Source of the DNA: Bacillota bacterium | Lineage (GTDB): Bacteria; Bacillota_A; Clostridia; DSM-8532 | DNA: 6,078 nucleotides | Direction: 5' to 3' | Assembly (NCBI GenBank): GCA_023424865.1 | Contig: JAFADM010000334.1 | Coordinates: 1-6,078 of the forward strand | Shown here: in pieces, positions 1-5,830 of the stretch | Layout: each line of letters starts with the position of its first letter | How positions within the stretch are numbered: the first letter of the stretch is position 1 | Made by a program: the position numbers and the translations under genes | Notes under the pieces: generated by a model | Told to the model about the DNA's origin: nothing | Database searches by the model: none | What the model saw: the letters and a program-made list of their open reading frames with translations, nothing else

Positions 1-347
1 TGACAGGTTTTGATAAGCGTTTCCAAATCCTCCGTCATGGTCAGACGATTGGTGCCGTCCTTATTCGTTCTGGATGCAATAAAGAAAAGCTGACCTACCT
101 TTTCCTCCAGGCTCATTTTATTCAAAATAGCTCGGGCTGCCTCTTCCGGACTATTCGAGGGTTCCGGCGAAGGGCTTTTGTCAGGTGTTGCCACTGGCGT
201 TGATGATGGGGTGCTTGTGGGTAACGGGGTAGGCGTGGGAGTTACCTGTGTAGGTGTTGCTCCGGGAGGAGTTGTGCCTGTACATCCTCCCGCAAGCAGC
301 ACAAACGCCACAAGTAAAGCTGTAAGCGGTTTAGACCCTTTTGCCAT
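1..347 (-). CDS. Lipoprotein, glycoside hydrolase family 3 N-terminal part (partial, runs off window)
   Basis: This is the 5' part (115 codons) of a gene whose 3' end lies outside the window. The translation begins with a basic residue stretch and a hydrophobic segment (about residues 8-19) ending in the lipobox LAGGC, with the lipidated cysteine at residue 22. A Pro/Thr/Ser-rich spacer follows (about residues 23-67), and then the motif MSLEEKVGQLFF at residues 78-89. That motif is characteristic of the N-terminus of GH3 beta-N-acetylhexosaminidases (NagZ-like) and related beta-glucosidases. I infer a membrane-anchored exo-glycosidase acting outside the cell, perhaps on peptidoglycan fragments; the catalytic Asp and the His/Asp motif are beyond the window edge, so the substrate is unproven. 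The ATG at 347 has GGAG at 358-361 with 10 nt spacing. This site lies inside fmt, and the first 17 nt overlap the fmt end in another frame, which suggests translational coupling. An in-frame GTG at 356 is too close to the GGAG. Confidence 0.85.
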   Translation of the reverse strand, partial: MAKGSKPLTALLVAFVLLAGGCTGTTPPGATPTQVTPTPTPLPTSTPSSTPVATPDKSPSPEPSNSPEEAARAILNKMSLEEKVGQLFFIASRTNKDGTNRLTMTEDLETLIKTC

Positions 348-1299
348 TAAGTTCACACTCCGCAAAGGACATGCCGCATTTAAGCAGATTGCCGCAGGCA
401 TATTGTCTTGGAGTCATCCTTTTCTTGGCTTCGGATTGAATTTCATTTATAAGAAGGGCCCCATCCCCTGTTTTAACCGACATGCCGTTTTCCTCAATGG
501 TCAGAATGGTTCCGGGTGGACAGCTGTCGCCACAGCCCGGATCCGGTATTATCTTTGAGCTCCAGATACGCATCTTGCAGTCACAGAAATTGGAGAAGGC
601 TCCGGGCCAGGGGCTTGTTCCCCGGACGAGATTATGAATTTCCCGGCTGGTTCTGTTCCAATCCACCTGTCCTGTGGTTTTCTCCATTTTGGGAGCGTGA
701 GTGGCTTCGGCATCATTCTGGGGAGTACGCACAAGAGTACCGTTTTCCAAAGCTTTCAAGGTACGGATAAGTACCCGTGCGCCAAGATGTGACATCTTGT
801 CATGCAGTTCACCTGACGTCATGTTGTCAGGTATTGCTATTTCTTCTTTTAACAGCATATCTCCCGTATCCATGCCAATATCCGTAAACATGGTAGTAAT
901 GCCCGTCACCTTGTCTCCGTTTATGACAGCCCACTGAATAGGTGCGGCTCCCCTGTATTTGGGCAACAGGGAACCATGGACATTGATGGTTCCATAACGC
1001 GGAATATCTAAAACGCTCTTCGGCAACATTTGGCCAAAAGCGCAGGTTACCATAAGATCCGGCTTCAATTGAGCCAGCATTTCAACGTACTCCGGCTGCT
1101 TGGACAGCTTATCAGGCTGGAGTACGGGTATATTAAGGGCAAGTGCCCGTTCTTTAACCGGAGGCGCAGCAAGGGTATGGCCTCTGCCCTTGGGGCGGTC
1201 TGCCTGGGTAACAGCAGCTAGTACTGTGTAACCTTCGGCAGCCAGCCCATCCAGGCTTGGTACGGCAAATTCGGGCGTCCCCATAAAAACAATCGTCAT
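331..1299 (-). CDS. fmt: Methionyl-tRNA formyltransferase
   Basis: The enzyme transfers a formyl group from 10-formyl-tetrahydrofolate to methionyl-initiator tRNA in the cytoplasm, allowing bacterial translation initiation. At 322 residues it has the usual length (about 315). The N-terminal Rossmann-type formyltransferase domain begins with VFMGTPEFAVPSL (residues 4-16). The catalytic triad is visible: Asn106 and His108 in INVHGSLLPKYRG (105-117), and Asp144 in IGMDTGD (141-147). The linker RGTSPWPGAFS (226-236) leads into the C-terminal tRNA-binding OB domain. That domain is unusually rich in cysteine: seven residues between 239 and 315. The ATG at 1299 is preceded by AAAGGA (1308-1313) at 8 nt spacing. 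The def stop codon is 19 nt upstream, so def and fmt are almost certainly cotranscribed. The last codons overlap the downstream lipoprotein gene. Confidence 0.98.
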   Translation of the reverse strand: MTIVFMGTPEFAVPSLDGLAAEGYTVLAAVTQADRPKGRGHTLAAPPVKERALALNIPVLQPDKLSKQPEYVEMLAQLKPDLMVTCAFGQMLPKSVLDIPRYGTINVHGSLLPKYRGAAPIQWAVINGDKVTGITTMFTDIGMDTGDMLLKEEIAIPDNMTSGELHDKMSHLGARVLIRTLKALENGTLVRTPQNDAEATHAPKMEKTTGQVDWNRTSREIHNLVRGTSPWPGAFSNFCDCKMRIWSSKIIPDPGCGDSCPPGTILTIEENGMSVKTGDGALLINEIQSEAKKRMTPRQYACGNLLKCGMSFAECELNGKRV

Positions 1300-1318
1300 T
1301 TCTTAGTTCCTTTCTTTT

Positions 1319-1789
1319 TCAGGACGGCTCTTTCTCCATGTCAATAAAGCGAATTACTCTTTCATCAAAGAGAATGCCGTCAAGGTGATCGATTTCATGA
1401 CAAAAAGCCCGGGCTAAAAGTTCCGTCCCTTCGGCCTTCTGCCGTTTTCCGTTTCTGTCGGTATATTCCACCGTAACTTTTGCGGGGCGTTTAACCTCCC
1501 CATACACATTGGGAATGCTCAGACAGCCCTCAACCTCAATTTGCTCACCGGATTGCTCCGTAATAACAGGATTTATAAGCTCTAAAAGCCCCTCCCCCAC
1601 ATCAATGAGAACAATGCGCTTCAAAATGCCTACCTGCGGTGCCGCAAGGCCCACCCCGTTATCGGTGCTGTAAAGGGTTTCCTTCATGTCATCCAGTATA
1701 TCAATAATGTGAGGGGTTAGTTCCTTCACTTCCTTGCTTCTTTTTTTAAGGGTTTCGTCTCCCTTTGTTATAATTGTACGAATAGCCAT
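1319..1789 (-). CDS. def: Peptide deformylase
   Basis: A metalloenzyme that removes the N-formyl group from nascent proteins at the ribosome exit, undoing the step introduced by the downstream fmt product. The protein is 156 residues. All three family motifs are intact: GVGLAAPQ (45-52), EGCLS (87-91, metal-ligand Cys89) and HEIDH (131-135, ligands His131 and His135, catalytic Glu132). The short length, about 150 residues without the insertions typical of long Gram-positive type 2 enzymes, suggests a type 1-like deformylase. The ATG at 1789 gives the standard N-terminus MAIRTI. Its purine-rich ribosome binding site (AAAGGG at 1801-1806) sits 11 nt upstream, a rather long spacing, and an out-of-frame ATG at 1800 lies between. 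A promoter-like site and several inverted repeats occupy the 245 nt upstream gap to priA. Confidence 0.98.
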   Translation of the reverse strand: MAIRTIITKGDETLKKRSKEVKELTPHIIDILDDMKETLYSTDNGVGLAAPQVGILKRIVLIDVGEGLLELINPVITEQSGEQIEVEGCLSIPNVYGEVKRPAKVTVEYTDRNGKRQKAEGTELLARAFCHEIDHLDGILFDERVIRFIDMEKEPS

Positions 1790-1823
1790 TTTTCAAACAT
1801 CCCTTTCCTTTGTCTCTATCCAT

Positions 1824-1846
1824 AAGCTTCCGTGACGCGGAAGCTT
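1824..1846. repeat. Perfect 9-bp inverted repeat in def leader
   Basis: The arms AAGCTTCCG (1824-1832) and CGGAAGCTT (1838-1846) are perfectly complementary around a 5-nt loop. In the minus-strand RNA this would be a stable hairpin 35 nt upstream of the def start codon. No T-run follows it on the minus strand and only a weak one follows on the plus strand, so it is not a convincing terminator. A role in mRNA stability or translation control of def is possible, but nothing in the sequence proves it. Confidence 0.7.
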
Positions 1847-1978
1847 GCTTTCATTAATCAGGCCTAATTATTGAACAAGGCCCTTAGTTTACTTACCCCG
1901 AAATGGAATGTCCTATCCGGGAATTTTCATAAAAACGGCTCGAAAAGACCTTTTACTTAAGAAACGTGCATTCATTTG

Positions 1979-2006
1979 AAATGCCGTCAGGAGTACGAGG
2001 GCATTT
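1979..2006. repeat. 7-bp inverted repeat in the priA-def gap
   Basis: AAATGCC (1979-1985) and GGCATTT (2000-2006) are complementary around a 14-nt loop. In the minus direction no T-tract follows. In the plus direction the second arm runs into TTTTT, but there is no plus-strand gene to terminate. It could be a leader stem in the def transcript. With 7 bp and a long loop it may also be chance. Confidence 0.4.
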
Positions 2007-2015
2007 TTCGAATTT

Positions 2016-2042
2016 TGTTATAATAACTTCCTTATTATAACA
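2016..2042. promoter_or_regulatory. Perfect 11-bp AT-rich dyad over the priA stop codon (operator candidate)
   Basis: TGTTATAATAA (2016-2026) and TTATTATAACA (2032-2042) form a perfect 11-bp inverted repeat around CTTCC. The dyad contains the priA stop codon and, on each strand, the extended -10 sequence TGTTATAAT. The outer heptamers TTATAAT and ATTATAA equal the half-sites of the PerR box known from Bacillus (TTATAATnATTATAA), but they are separated by 9 nt rather than 1, so this is not a canonical PerR site. As RNA the stem would be weak, with only one G-C pair and no T-tract after it. A protein-binding site at a promoter is more plausible than a terminator. Confidence 0.5.
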
Positions 2043-2063
2043 TGGAAGCCGGATCGATATCCA
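2034..2063 (-). promoter_or_regulatory. Candidate sigma-A promoter for def-fmt
   Basis: On the minus strand a perfect TATAAT (2034-2039) is preceded by TG at the extended -10 position. TGGATA (2058-2063, 4 of 6 matches to TTGACA) lies 18 nt upstream of the -10. The predicted transcript would start near 2027, giving def a leader of about 238 nt. The -10 is embedded in the inverted repeat at 2016-2042 and in the 3' end of priA. AT-rich sequence gives such matches by chance fairly often. Confidence 0.5.
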
Positions 2064-4539
2064 CACTTACATCCGTGCCTTTGGATCGGTAGCCTGAAGC
2101 GATTTCCAGCACCCGATTAAGAAGAAATACAAGGCGGTTTACGGAAGGATGCTTTAATATCAGCCTGTACCGGGATTTGTTTCGAAGAATAAATACAGGA
2201 GCCTTCATGACTTCGGTTATAAGAAGTGACGGGTCGCCGCCGTCGTTTTCAATAAGTGCAAGCCGGAGACCCGACAGCACCTTTTGGGCCTCCGCACCAT
2301 TCTCGTTTTGAACCACAATAGTCCCTATATGCGTAAAGGGCGGACAGTTGATCTCCTTGCGCATTTTAATTTCTGTCTGGTAAAAGGCTTCATAGTCCTG
2401 GGCCATGGCAAATCCCACGGCATAATCGTCTATGTTGTAGGCCTGGACAACAACCCGGCCTGCCTTTTCTCCTCTTCCTGCCCTTCCGGCAGCCTGAGTG
2501 ACAAGCTGAAAGGTTCTTTCCGCCGAACGGTAATCTCCGCCAAAAAGTGTTGCATCAGCTGCCAGAATGCCTACAAGGGTTACATTGGGAAAATCATGGC
2601 CCTTTGCCACCATCTGCGTTCCTATGAGAACGTCGGAATCCCCTTTTCTGAAGGCCTCCAAAAGCTTCTGATGACCTTCCTTTCCACTGGTGGTATCCAA
2701 ATCCATCCGGAGAACCTTAAATCCTCCCGGGTGTTTTAAGAGCTCTTCTTCTATACGCTGAGTACCGGTGCCCATGCTTTTAATGCGGCTGCTGCCGCAT
2801 TTGGGGCACTTTTTGGGCGTTTTTTCCGTAAACCCGCAATAATGGCATACCGACTGCGCTTCCCGGGCGTGAAGAGTTAATGAAACGCTGCAATTGGGGC
2901 ATTTGGACACAAAACCGCAGTCTCTGCAAAGAAGAAAGGACGCATAGCCACGCCGGTTTAAAAAGAGAATGCTCTGCTCCCTGTTTTCCTGATTCTTTAA
3001 AAGCTCTGCCTCAAGCCTTGCGCTTAAGAAGCTTCTGTTTCCGGCCTTAAGCTCTTCCCGCATGTCCACTGTAAGAACCTGGGGCAGAGACAGGGCATTG
3101 GCTCTTTTCTTCAGCACTGCCAGCTTAAGCTTGCCCGACAGAGCCCTGTAATAGGTTTCCACCGAAGGGGTAGCAGAGCCCAGAAGTAAAAGCGCGCCTT
3201 TTAAGTGGCAGCGTGCCCGGGCTATCTGCCTTGCATCGTATTTCGGTGTTATTTCCGATTTGTATGTAAGCTCATGCTCCTCGTCCACAATGATAACCCC
3301 CAAATTGTCAAGGGGTGCGAAAACTGCGGAACGGGCGCCAATAACCACATCCACCTCGCCATTCTTAATTTTTCGCCACTGGTCGAAGCGCTCACCCTGG
3401 GATAATCGGCTGTGCTGTATGGCTACCCTGCTGCCAAAACGCCCGGTAAAACGTCCGGTCATCTGGGGCGTCAGGGAAATTTCCGGCACCATGACAATGG
3501 CACTCTTCCCCTTTTTAATTGCTTCCTCTATGAGGCGCAGGTAGACCTCCGTTTTCCCGCTTCCCGTAATTCCGAATAATAAGGCCTCTTCCAGCCTTTC
3601 TTCCTTTAAAAGCGGCTTTAGCCTGTCCAGTACCTGTTTCTGCTCCTCCGTAAGCGTAGGAGGAATATCCCTCTCCCCATTGGAAAGCTCAAAAGGGCTT
3701 CTTTCCACCTCCAGGTCATAAAGCTCCAGCCACCCTTTTTTTTGAAGGGATGCTACTGCGCCTTGGGATACTCCGGGAATGGCAAGCAAATCCTGAAGCG
3801 TGCAAAGCTCGCCGGATAAAAGCATTTCCATGATGCGTACATGATAGATGCTTTTAATGGTACCGTTTTCTACAATCTCTTCAAAGCTCTGTGTGTCCAA
3901 AAGGGGCCTTGCAGCCCGCACGGTTTTTTCATTAACCTTTTGAGAAAAGGTTTCTACAACCTCGATATAACGTTTTTCAATAAGCTCGCTTAAAAGAACC
4001 GCATCCGTTTTGAGTTCATCCGGCCAAAGCTTATAGGAAACCTTGCGGCGTTTTTTCTTAAGCTCTTGAAAAATCAGTTCCGCATTGGGTGACAAAGCAC
4101 TAAGTGACGTATTATCATCCTTTCGGCTCAGAATTTTGTCCCTTACCAGGCCGGCTCCTGCCGGTACCATAATACGAAAGGCATCACCATAGGTACAAAA
4201 ATACCTTGTTTTCATCCATTCGGCGAGCTTCAGCATCTCTTCATTAAGAAGAGGCTTTTCATCTGCCAGCTCATGAATAGCCTTAAGCTGTTTTTTTCTT
4301 TTGTCTGTGCCAAAATCCGACATAATACCGTTACCGGACTGAGGGTTTTTAACGGAAGGATTCTTTACAGTTACTATCCAGCCTGTCCGGAGTCGATTGG
4401 TATGACCGAAGGGGACCAATACCCGCATGCCGGGAACGGCTGTTTCCATATTTTCAGGAACAGCATAATCGTAAAGCCTGTCAAAGCTTCTTGTTCCATC
4501 GGCCAAAGCGACCTCGGCTATTAGCATGTGTAACCGCAT
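2035..4539 (-). CDS. priA: Primosomal protein N' (replication restart helicase PriA)
   Basis: A 3'-to-5' superfamily 2 DNA helicase that recognises stalled or collapsed forks and reloads the replisome. The 834 residues are slightly more than usual. An N-terminal DNA-binding domain (about 5-110) is followed by a winged-helix region. The helicase core has Walker A GITGSGKT (323-330), PEISLTPQM (352-360), DEEH (419-422), GSATPS (454-459), GTQMVAKGHDFPNV (640-653) and QAAGRAGRG (682-690). Eight cysteines in four CxxC pairs (538/541, 547/550, 565/568, 578/581) form the two-zinc domain inserted in the second lobe. Residues about 60-80 look like a small extra, Asn/Ser/Gly-rich loop. The start is uncertain: GGAAAGG directly abuts the ATG at 4539 (poor spacing), while the in-frame ATG at 4527 (residue 5) sits 12 nt from it and gives MLIAEVALADG, closer to the usual PriA N-terminus. 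A TATAAC (4560-4565) without a good -35 is a possible near promoter. Confidence 0.98.
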   Translation of the reverse strand: MRLHMLIAEVALADGTRSFDRLYDYAVPENMETAVPGMRVLVPFGHTNRLRTGWIVTVKNPSVKNPQSGNGIMSDFGTDKRKKQLKAIHELADEKPLLNEEMLKLAEWMKTRYFCTYGDAFRIMVPAGAGLVRDKILSRKDDNTSLSALSPNAELIFQELKKKRRKVSYKLWPDELKTDAVLLSELIEKRYIEVVETFSQKVNEKTVRAARPLLDTQSFEEIVENGTIKSIYHVRIMEMLLSGELCTLQDLLAIPGVSQGAVASLQKKGWLELYDLEVERSPFELSNGERDIPPTLTEEQKQVLDRLKPLLKEERLEEALLFGITGSGKTEVYLRLIEEAIKKGKSAIVMVPEISLTPQMTGRFTGRFGSRVAIQHSRLSQGERFDQWRKIKNGEVDVVIGARSAVFAPLDNLGVIIVDEEHELTYKSEITPKYDARQIARARCHLKGALLLLGSATPSVETYYRALSGKLKLAVLKKRANALSLPQVLTVDMREELKAGNRSFLSARLEAELLKNQENREQSILFLNRRGYASFLLCRDCGFVSKCPNCSVSLTLHAREAQSVCHYCGFTEKTPKKCPKCGSSRIKSMGTGTQRIEEELLKHPGGFKVLRMDLDTTSGKEGHQKLLEAFRKGDSDVLIGTQMVAKGHDFPNVTLVGILAADATLFGGDYRSAERTFQLVTQAAGRAGRGEKAGRVVVQAYNIDDYAVGFAMAQDYEAFYQTEIKMRKEINCPPFTHIGTIVVQNENGAEAQKVLSGLRLALIENDGGDPSLLITEVMKAPVFILRNKSRYRLILKHPSVNRLVFLLNRVLEIASGYRSKGTDVSVDIDPASML

Positions 4540-4618
4540 CCTTTCCGTAGTCTTTGTTCGTTATATGCTGTGCTTGCGCTTTTATGGGACGTGGTGCCCG
4601 CATTGCGTAAAAGACGCT

Positions 4619-4652
4619 TAAAGGGCGAGGATATTTTAACCCTCGCCCTTTA
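4619..4652. terminator. Strong 12-bp hairpin between the P-loop gene and priA
   Basis: TAAAGGGCGAGG (4619-4630) and CCTCGCCCTTTA (4641-4652) pair perfectly around a 10-nt AT-rich loop. Flanking AGACG (4612-4616) and CGTCT (4659-4663) could extend the structure. On the minus strand the second arm is followed by an interrupted T-rich run, so it could be a back-up intrinsic terminator for the SSB/P-loop unit. The tract is imperfect on both strands, so a 5' leader hairpin of a priA transcript is an alternative. Confidence 0.6.
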
Positions 4653-4680
4653 GTTTAACGTCTCTTTGAAAAATAGTCAA
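4652..4680 (-). promoter_or_regulatory. Candidate sigma-A promoter upstream of priA
   Basis: On the minus strand TTGACT (4675-4680, 5 of 6 matches) and TAAACT (4652-4657, 4 of 6) are separated by exactly 17 nt. It lies after the first terminator-like hairpin and directly before the 12-bp hairpin, so initiation near 4645 would fall inside the first arm of that hairpin. It is the best -35 match in the priA upstream region, but the -10 is mediocre. Confidence 0.35.
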
Positions 4681-4695
4681 AAGCTTAAGAATCGC

Positions 4696-4725
4696 CAAAA
4701 AAGGTTTTGCTACCGCAAAGCCTTT
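4696..4725 (-). terminator. Intrinsic terminator of the SSB/P-loop unit
   Basis: Read on the minus strand, the hairpin begins 5 nt after the stop codon of the P-loop gene. AAAGG and TTTGC, separated by one C, pair with GCAAA and CCTTT, separated by one A, around the loop GGTA. The stem runs directly into a stretch of six T residues (4702-4697). Position, stem and T-tract fit a Rho-independent terminator. Confidence 0.72.
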
Positions 4726-4730
4726 CCTAT

Positions 4731-5141
4731 CTAACAAGAGTATTCTTTACTGACATAATCCGGGATACCGCTGATATCCCCGTTTACTGTAAATACAAAA
4801 CGAATCTCGAACTTTTCTGAAATCAGCTTGAGTTTTTCAAAGAAAGCTTGATACTTTTGCTGATCAATCTGATATTTGTCAAGTCCATCAATAAAAATGG
4901 CTTTAATATCGTAATCCTGCGCTATAAGGCCGCTAACAAAGGCCAGAAGCTGGTCCAGTGTATCAATTGGAAAATCAGTTATGTTCACATAACGGATTTC
5001 GTGACGCAAATCCATAATATGGGAATTATCTCTGTTTATAAATACAATATCTCCAAGACTATCCTTTTGCAATTGGTTGGCATCGGCAATCAGGTATTTG
5101 GTTTTGCCAATGCCCTTGTTTCCATAAACAACTTTTATCAT
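4731..5141 (-). CDS. Small P-loop NTPase of unknown function
   Basis: The 136-residue protein opens with beta-strand MIKVVYG and a textbook Walker A motif GNKGIGKT (residues 7-14). A Walker B-like strand AIFIDG ends at Asp85/Gly86, and a third strand FVFTVN (115-120) ends in a polar residue where AAA-type proteins carry sensor 1. This fits a minimal, single-domain ATPase core with no lid, arginine finger domain, membrane segment or DNA-binding domain that I can recognise. I do not recognise a named family. Similar small clostridial proteins are, from memory, loosely labelled as ATPases, and no function should be taken from such labels. The ATG at 5141 has AGGAG (5152-5156) at 10 nt spacing. 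The gene begins 18 nt after the SSB-like gene and is followed directly by a terminator, so the two probably form a bicistronic unit and may act together. A role in loading or moving the SSB-like protein is speculation. Confidence 0.88.
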   Translation of the reverse strand: MIKVVYGNKGIGKTKYLIADANQLQKDSLGDIVFINRDNSHIMDLRHEIRYVNITDFPIDTLDQLLAFVSGLIAQDYDIKAIFIDGLDKYQIDQQKYQAFFEKLKLISEKFEIRFVFTVNGDISGIPDYVSKEYSC

Positions 5142-5159
5142 GGGTATCGAGCTCCTTTC

Positions 5160-5813
5160 TCATTCCTTTTTGTTGCTTTTTTCCTTCACAATCTCCATTT
5201 TAGAAACAGAGATTTCATACGCAACACGTTCCTCCACTTCTTCTTCCGAAAGCTTTTTCTGATAGACACGACTTTGAATTCGGCCCCATAGCCGTATATT
5301 GTCGCCTACCTCGAAACTGCCCGCAAACCTGGCGTTACGGCCCCATGCGATACACGGTATATAATCCGATTTGTTATAGGCCCTGTTTACGGCGAGAAGA
5401 ATGTCCGCAATTTCACGGCCAAAGGGTGTGGTCCTGTACATGGGTTTTCTACATACAAAACCGTTGAGGCTGATGAGATTCGGATTTTTATGGTTCACCT
5501 CCTCCGGATTCACAATTATTTCTCTTGCAAAAACCGTAAGCATGAGTTTGTGTCCGCTGTTGCTGTTAAAGTTATTATAGGAACGGAACTGGCCTTCAAC
5601 AGACAAGAATATGCCCAACACAACGTCCTCCGGTTTCATGAGACGTTCTGAAAACATGACCGGTATATTGTCATAGGTCTCACTTAAGCGGGGAACCTGG
5701 AGGTATACTATGTAAAATCCCTCCCCATAAACTTCATGGCTGAATTCAGGAATGGTTACAATTTTACCGGAGATACTCACATTGTTGTTTTCTAATGCTG
5801 TATTTCCTGACAT
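5160..5813 (-). CDS. Tandem OB-fold single-stranded DNA-binding (SSB-family) protein
   Basis: The protein has 217 residues from the chosen ATG and contains two OB-fold segments of SSB type. The first is at about residues 10-102 (NVSISGKIV ... EGQFRSYNN at 73-81 ... LTVFAREI). The second is at about 112-210 (ISLNGFVCRKP, GREIADILLAVNRAYN at 132-147, YIPCIAWGRNARF at 151-163, WGRIQSRVYQKK at 176-187). The second copy matches ordinary SSB better; the first is more diverged. The C-terminus is Lys/Glu-rich (EKSNKKE) and lacks the acidic DDDIPF-like tail through which canonical SSB recruits partners. It probably binds single-stranded DNA in the cytoplasm as an accessory SSB rather than the replicative one, which is normally encoded with rpsF and rpsR. 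An in-frame TTG at 5825 directly abuts AGGAG with no spacing, so ATG 5813, with GGAG 6 nt upstream, is preferred. It is the first gene of the unit with the P-loop NTPase. Confidence 0.88.
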   Translation of the reverse strand: MSGNTALENNNVSISGKIVTIPEFSHEVYGEGFYIVYLQVPRLSETYDNIPVMFSERLMKPEDVVLGIFLSVEGQFRSYNNFNSNSGHKLMLTVFAREIIVNPEEVNHKNPNLISLNGFVCRKPMYRTTPFGREIADILLAVNRAYNKSDYIPCIAWGRNARFAGSFEVGDNIRLWGRIQSRVYQKKLSEEEVEERVAYEISVSKMEIVKEKSNKKE

Positions 5814-5819
5814 CGGACA

Positions 5820-5830
5820 CTCCAACTCCT
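5820..5830 (-). promoter_or_regulatory. Ribosome binding site deciding the SSB-like start
   Basis: Two Shine-Dalgarno-like cores sit in tandem on the minus strand: AGGAG at 5826-5830 and GGAG at 5820-5823. The second lies 6 nt before ATG 5813, an ideal distance. The first touches the in-frame TTG at 5825. This favours ATG 5813 and a protein four residues shorter than the longest reading frame. Confidence 0.7.

Noticed and set aside
178..558. Plus-strand 126-codon ORF rich in Gly and Val
   Set aside because: It is antisense to the Pro/Thr-rich linker of the GH3 lipoprotein and the fmt 3' end; the Gly/Val bias is the mirror of the Pro/Thr codons.
549..734. Minus-strand 61-codon ORF in another frame within fmt
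   Set aside because: fmt is intact with all motifs in its own frame, so this is an alternate-frame shadow, not a frameshift remnant.
1860..1881. GGCCT...AGGCC inverted repeat in the def leader
   Set aside because: Only 5 bp with a 12-nt loop, containing a self-palindrome and followed by no T-tract; expected by chance.
1915..1977. Minus-strand 20-codon ORF (starting MNARFLSKRS) in the priA-def gap
   Set aside because: No Shine-Dalgarno sequence precedes its ATG and the product is unrecognisable.
2284..2739. Plus-strand 151-codon ORF
   Set aside because: It lies wholly antisense to the helicase core and C-terminal part of priA, has no family resemblance, and no ribosome binding site was evident.
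4848..5291. Plus-strand 147-codon ORF, hydrophobic and Phe-rich
   Set aside because: It is antisense to the P-loop gene and the SSB-like 3' end; the Phe/Ile runs mirror Lys/Glu/Asp codons of the real genes.
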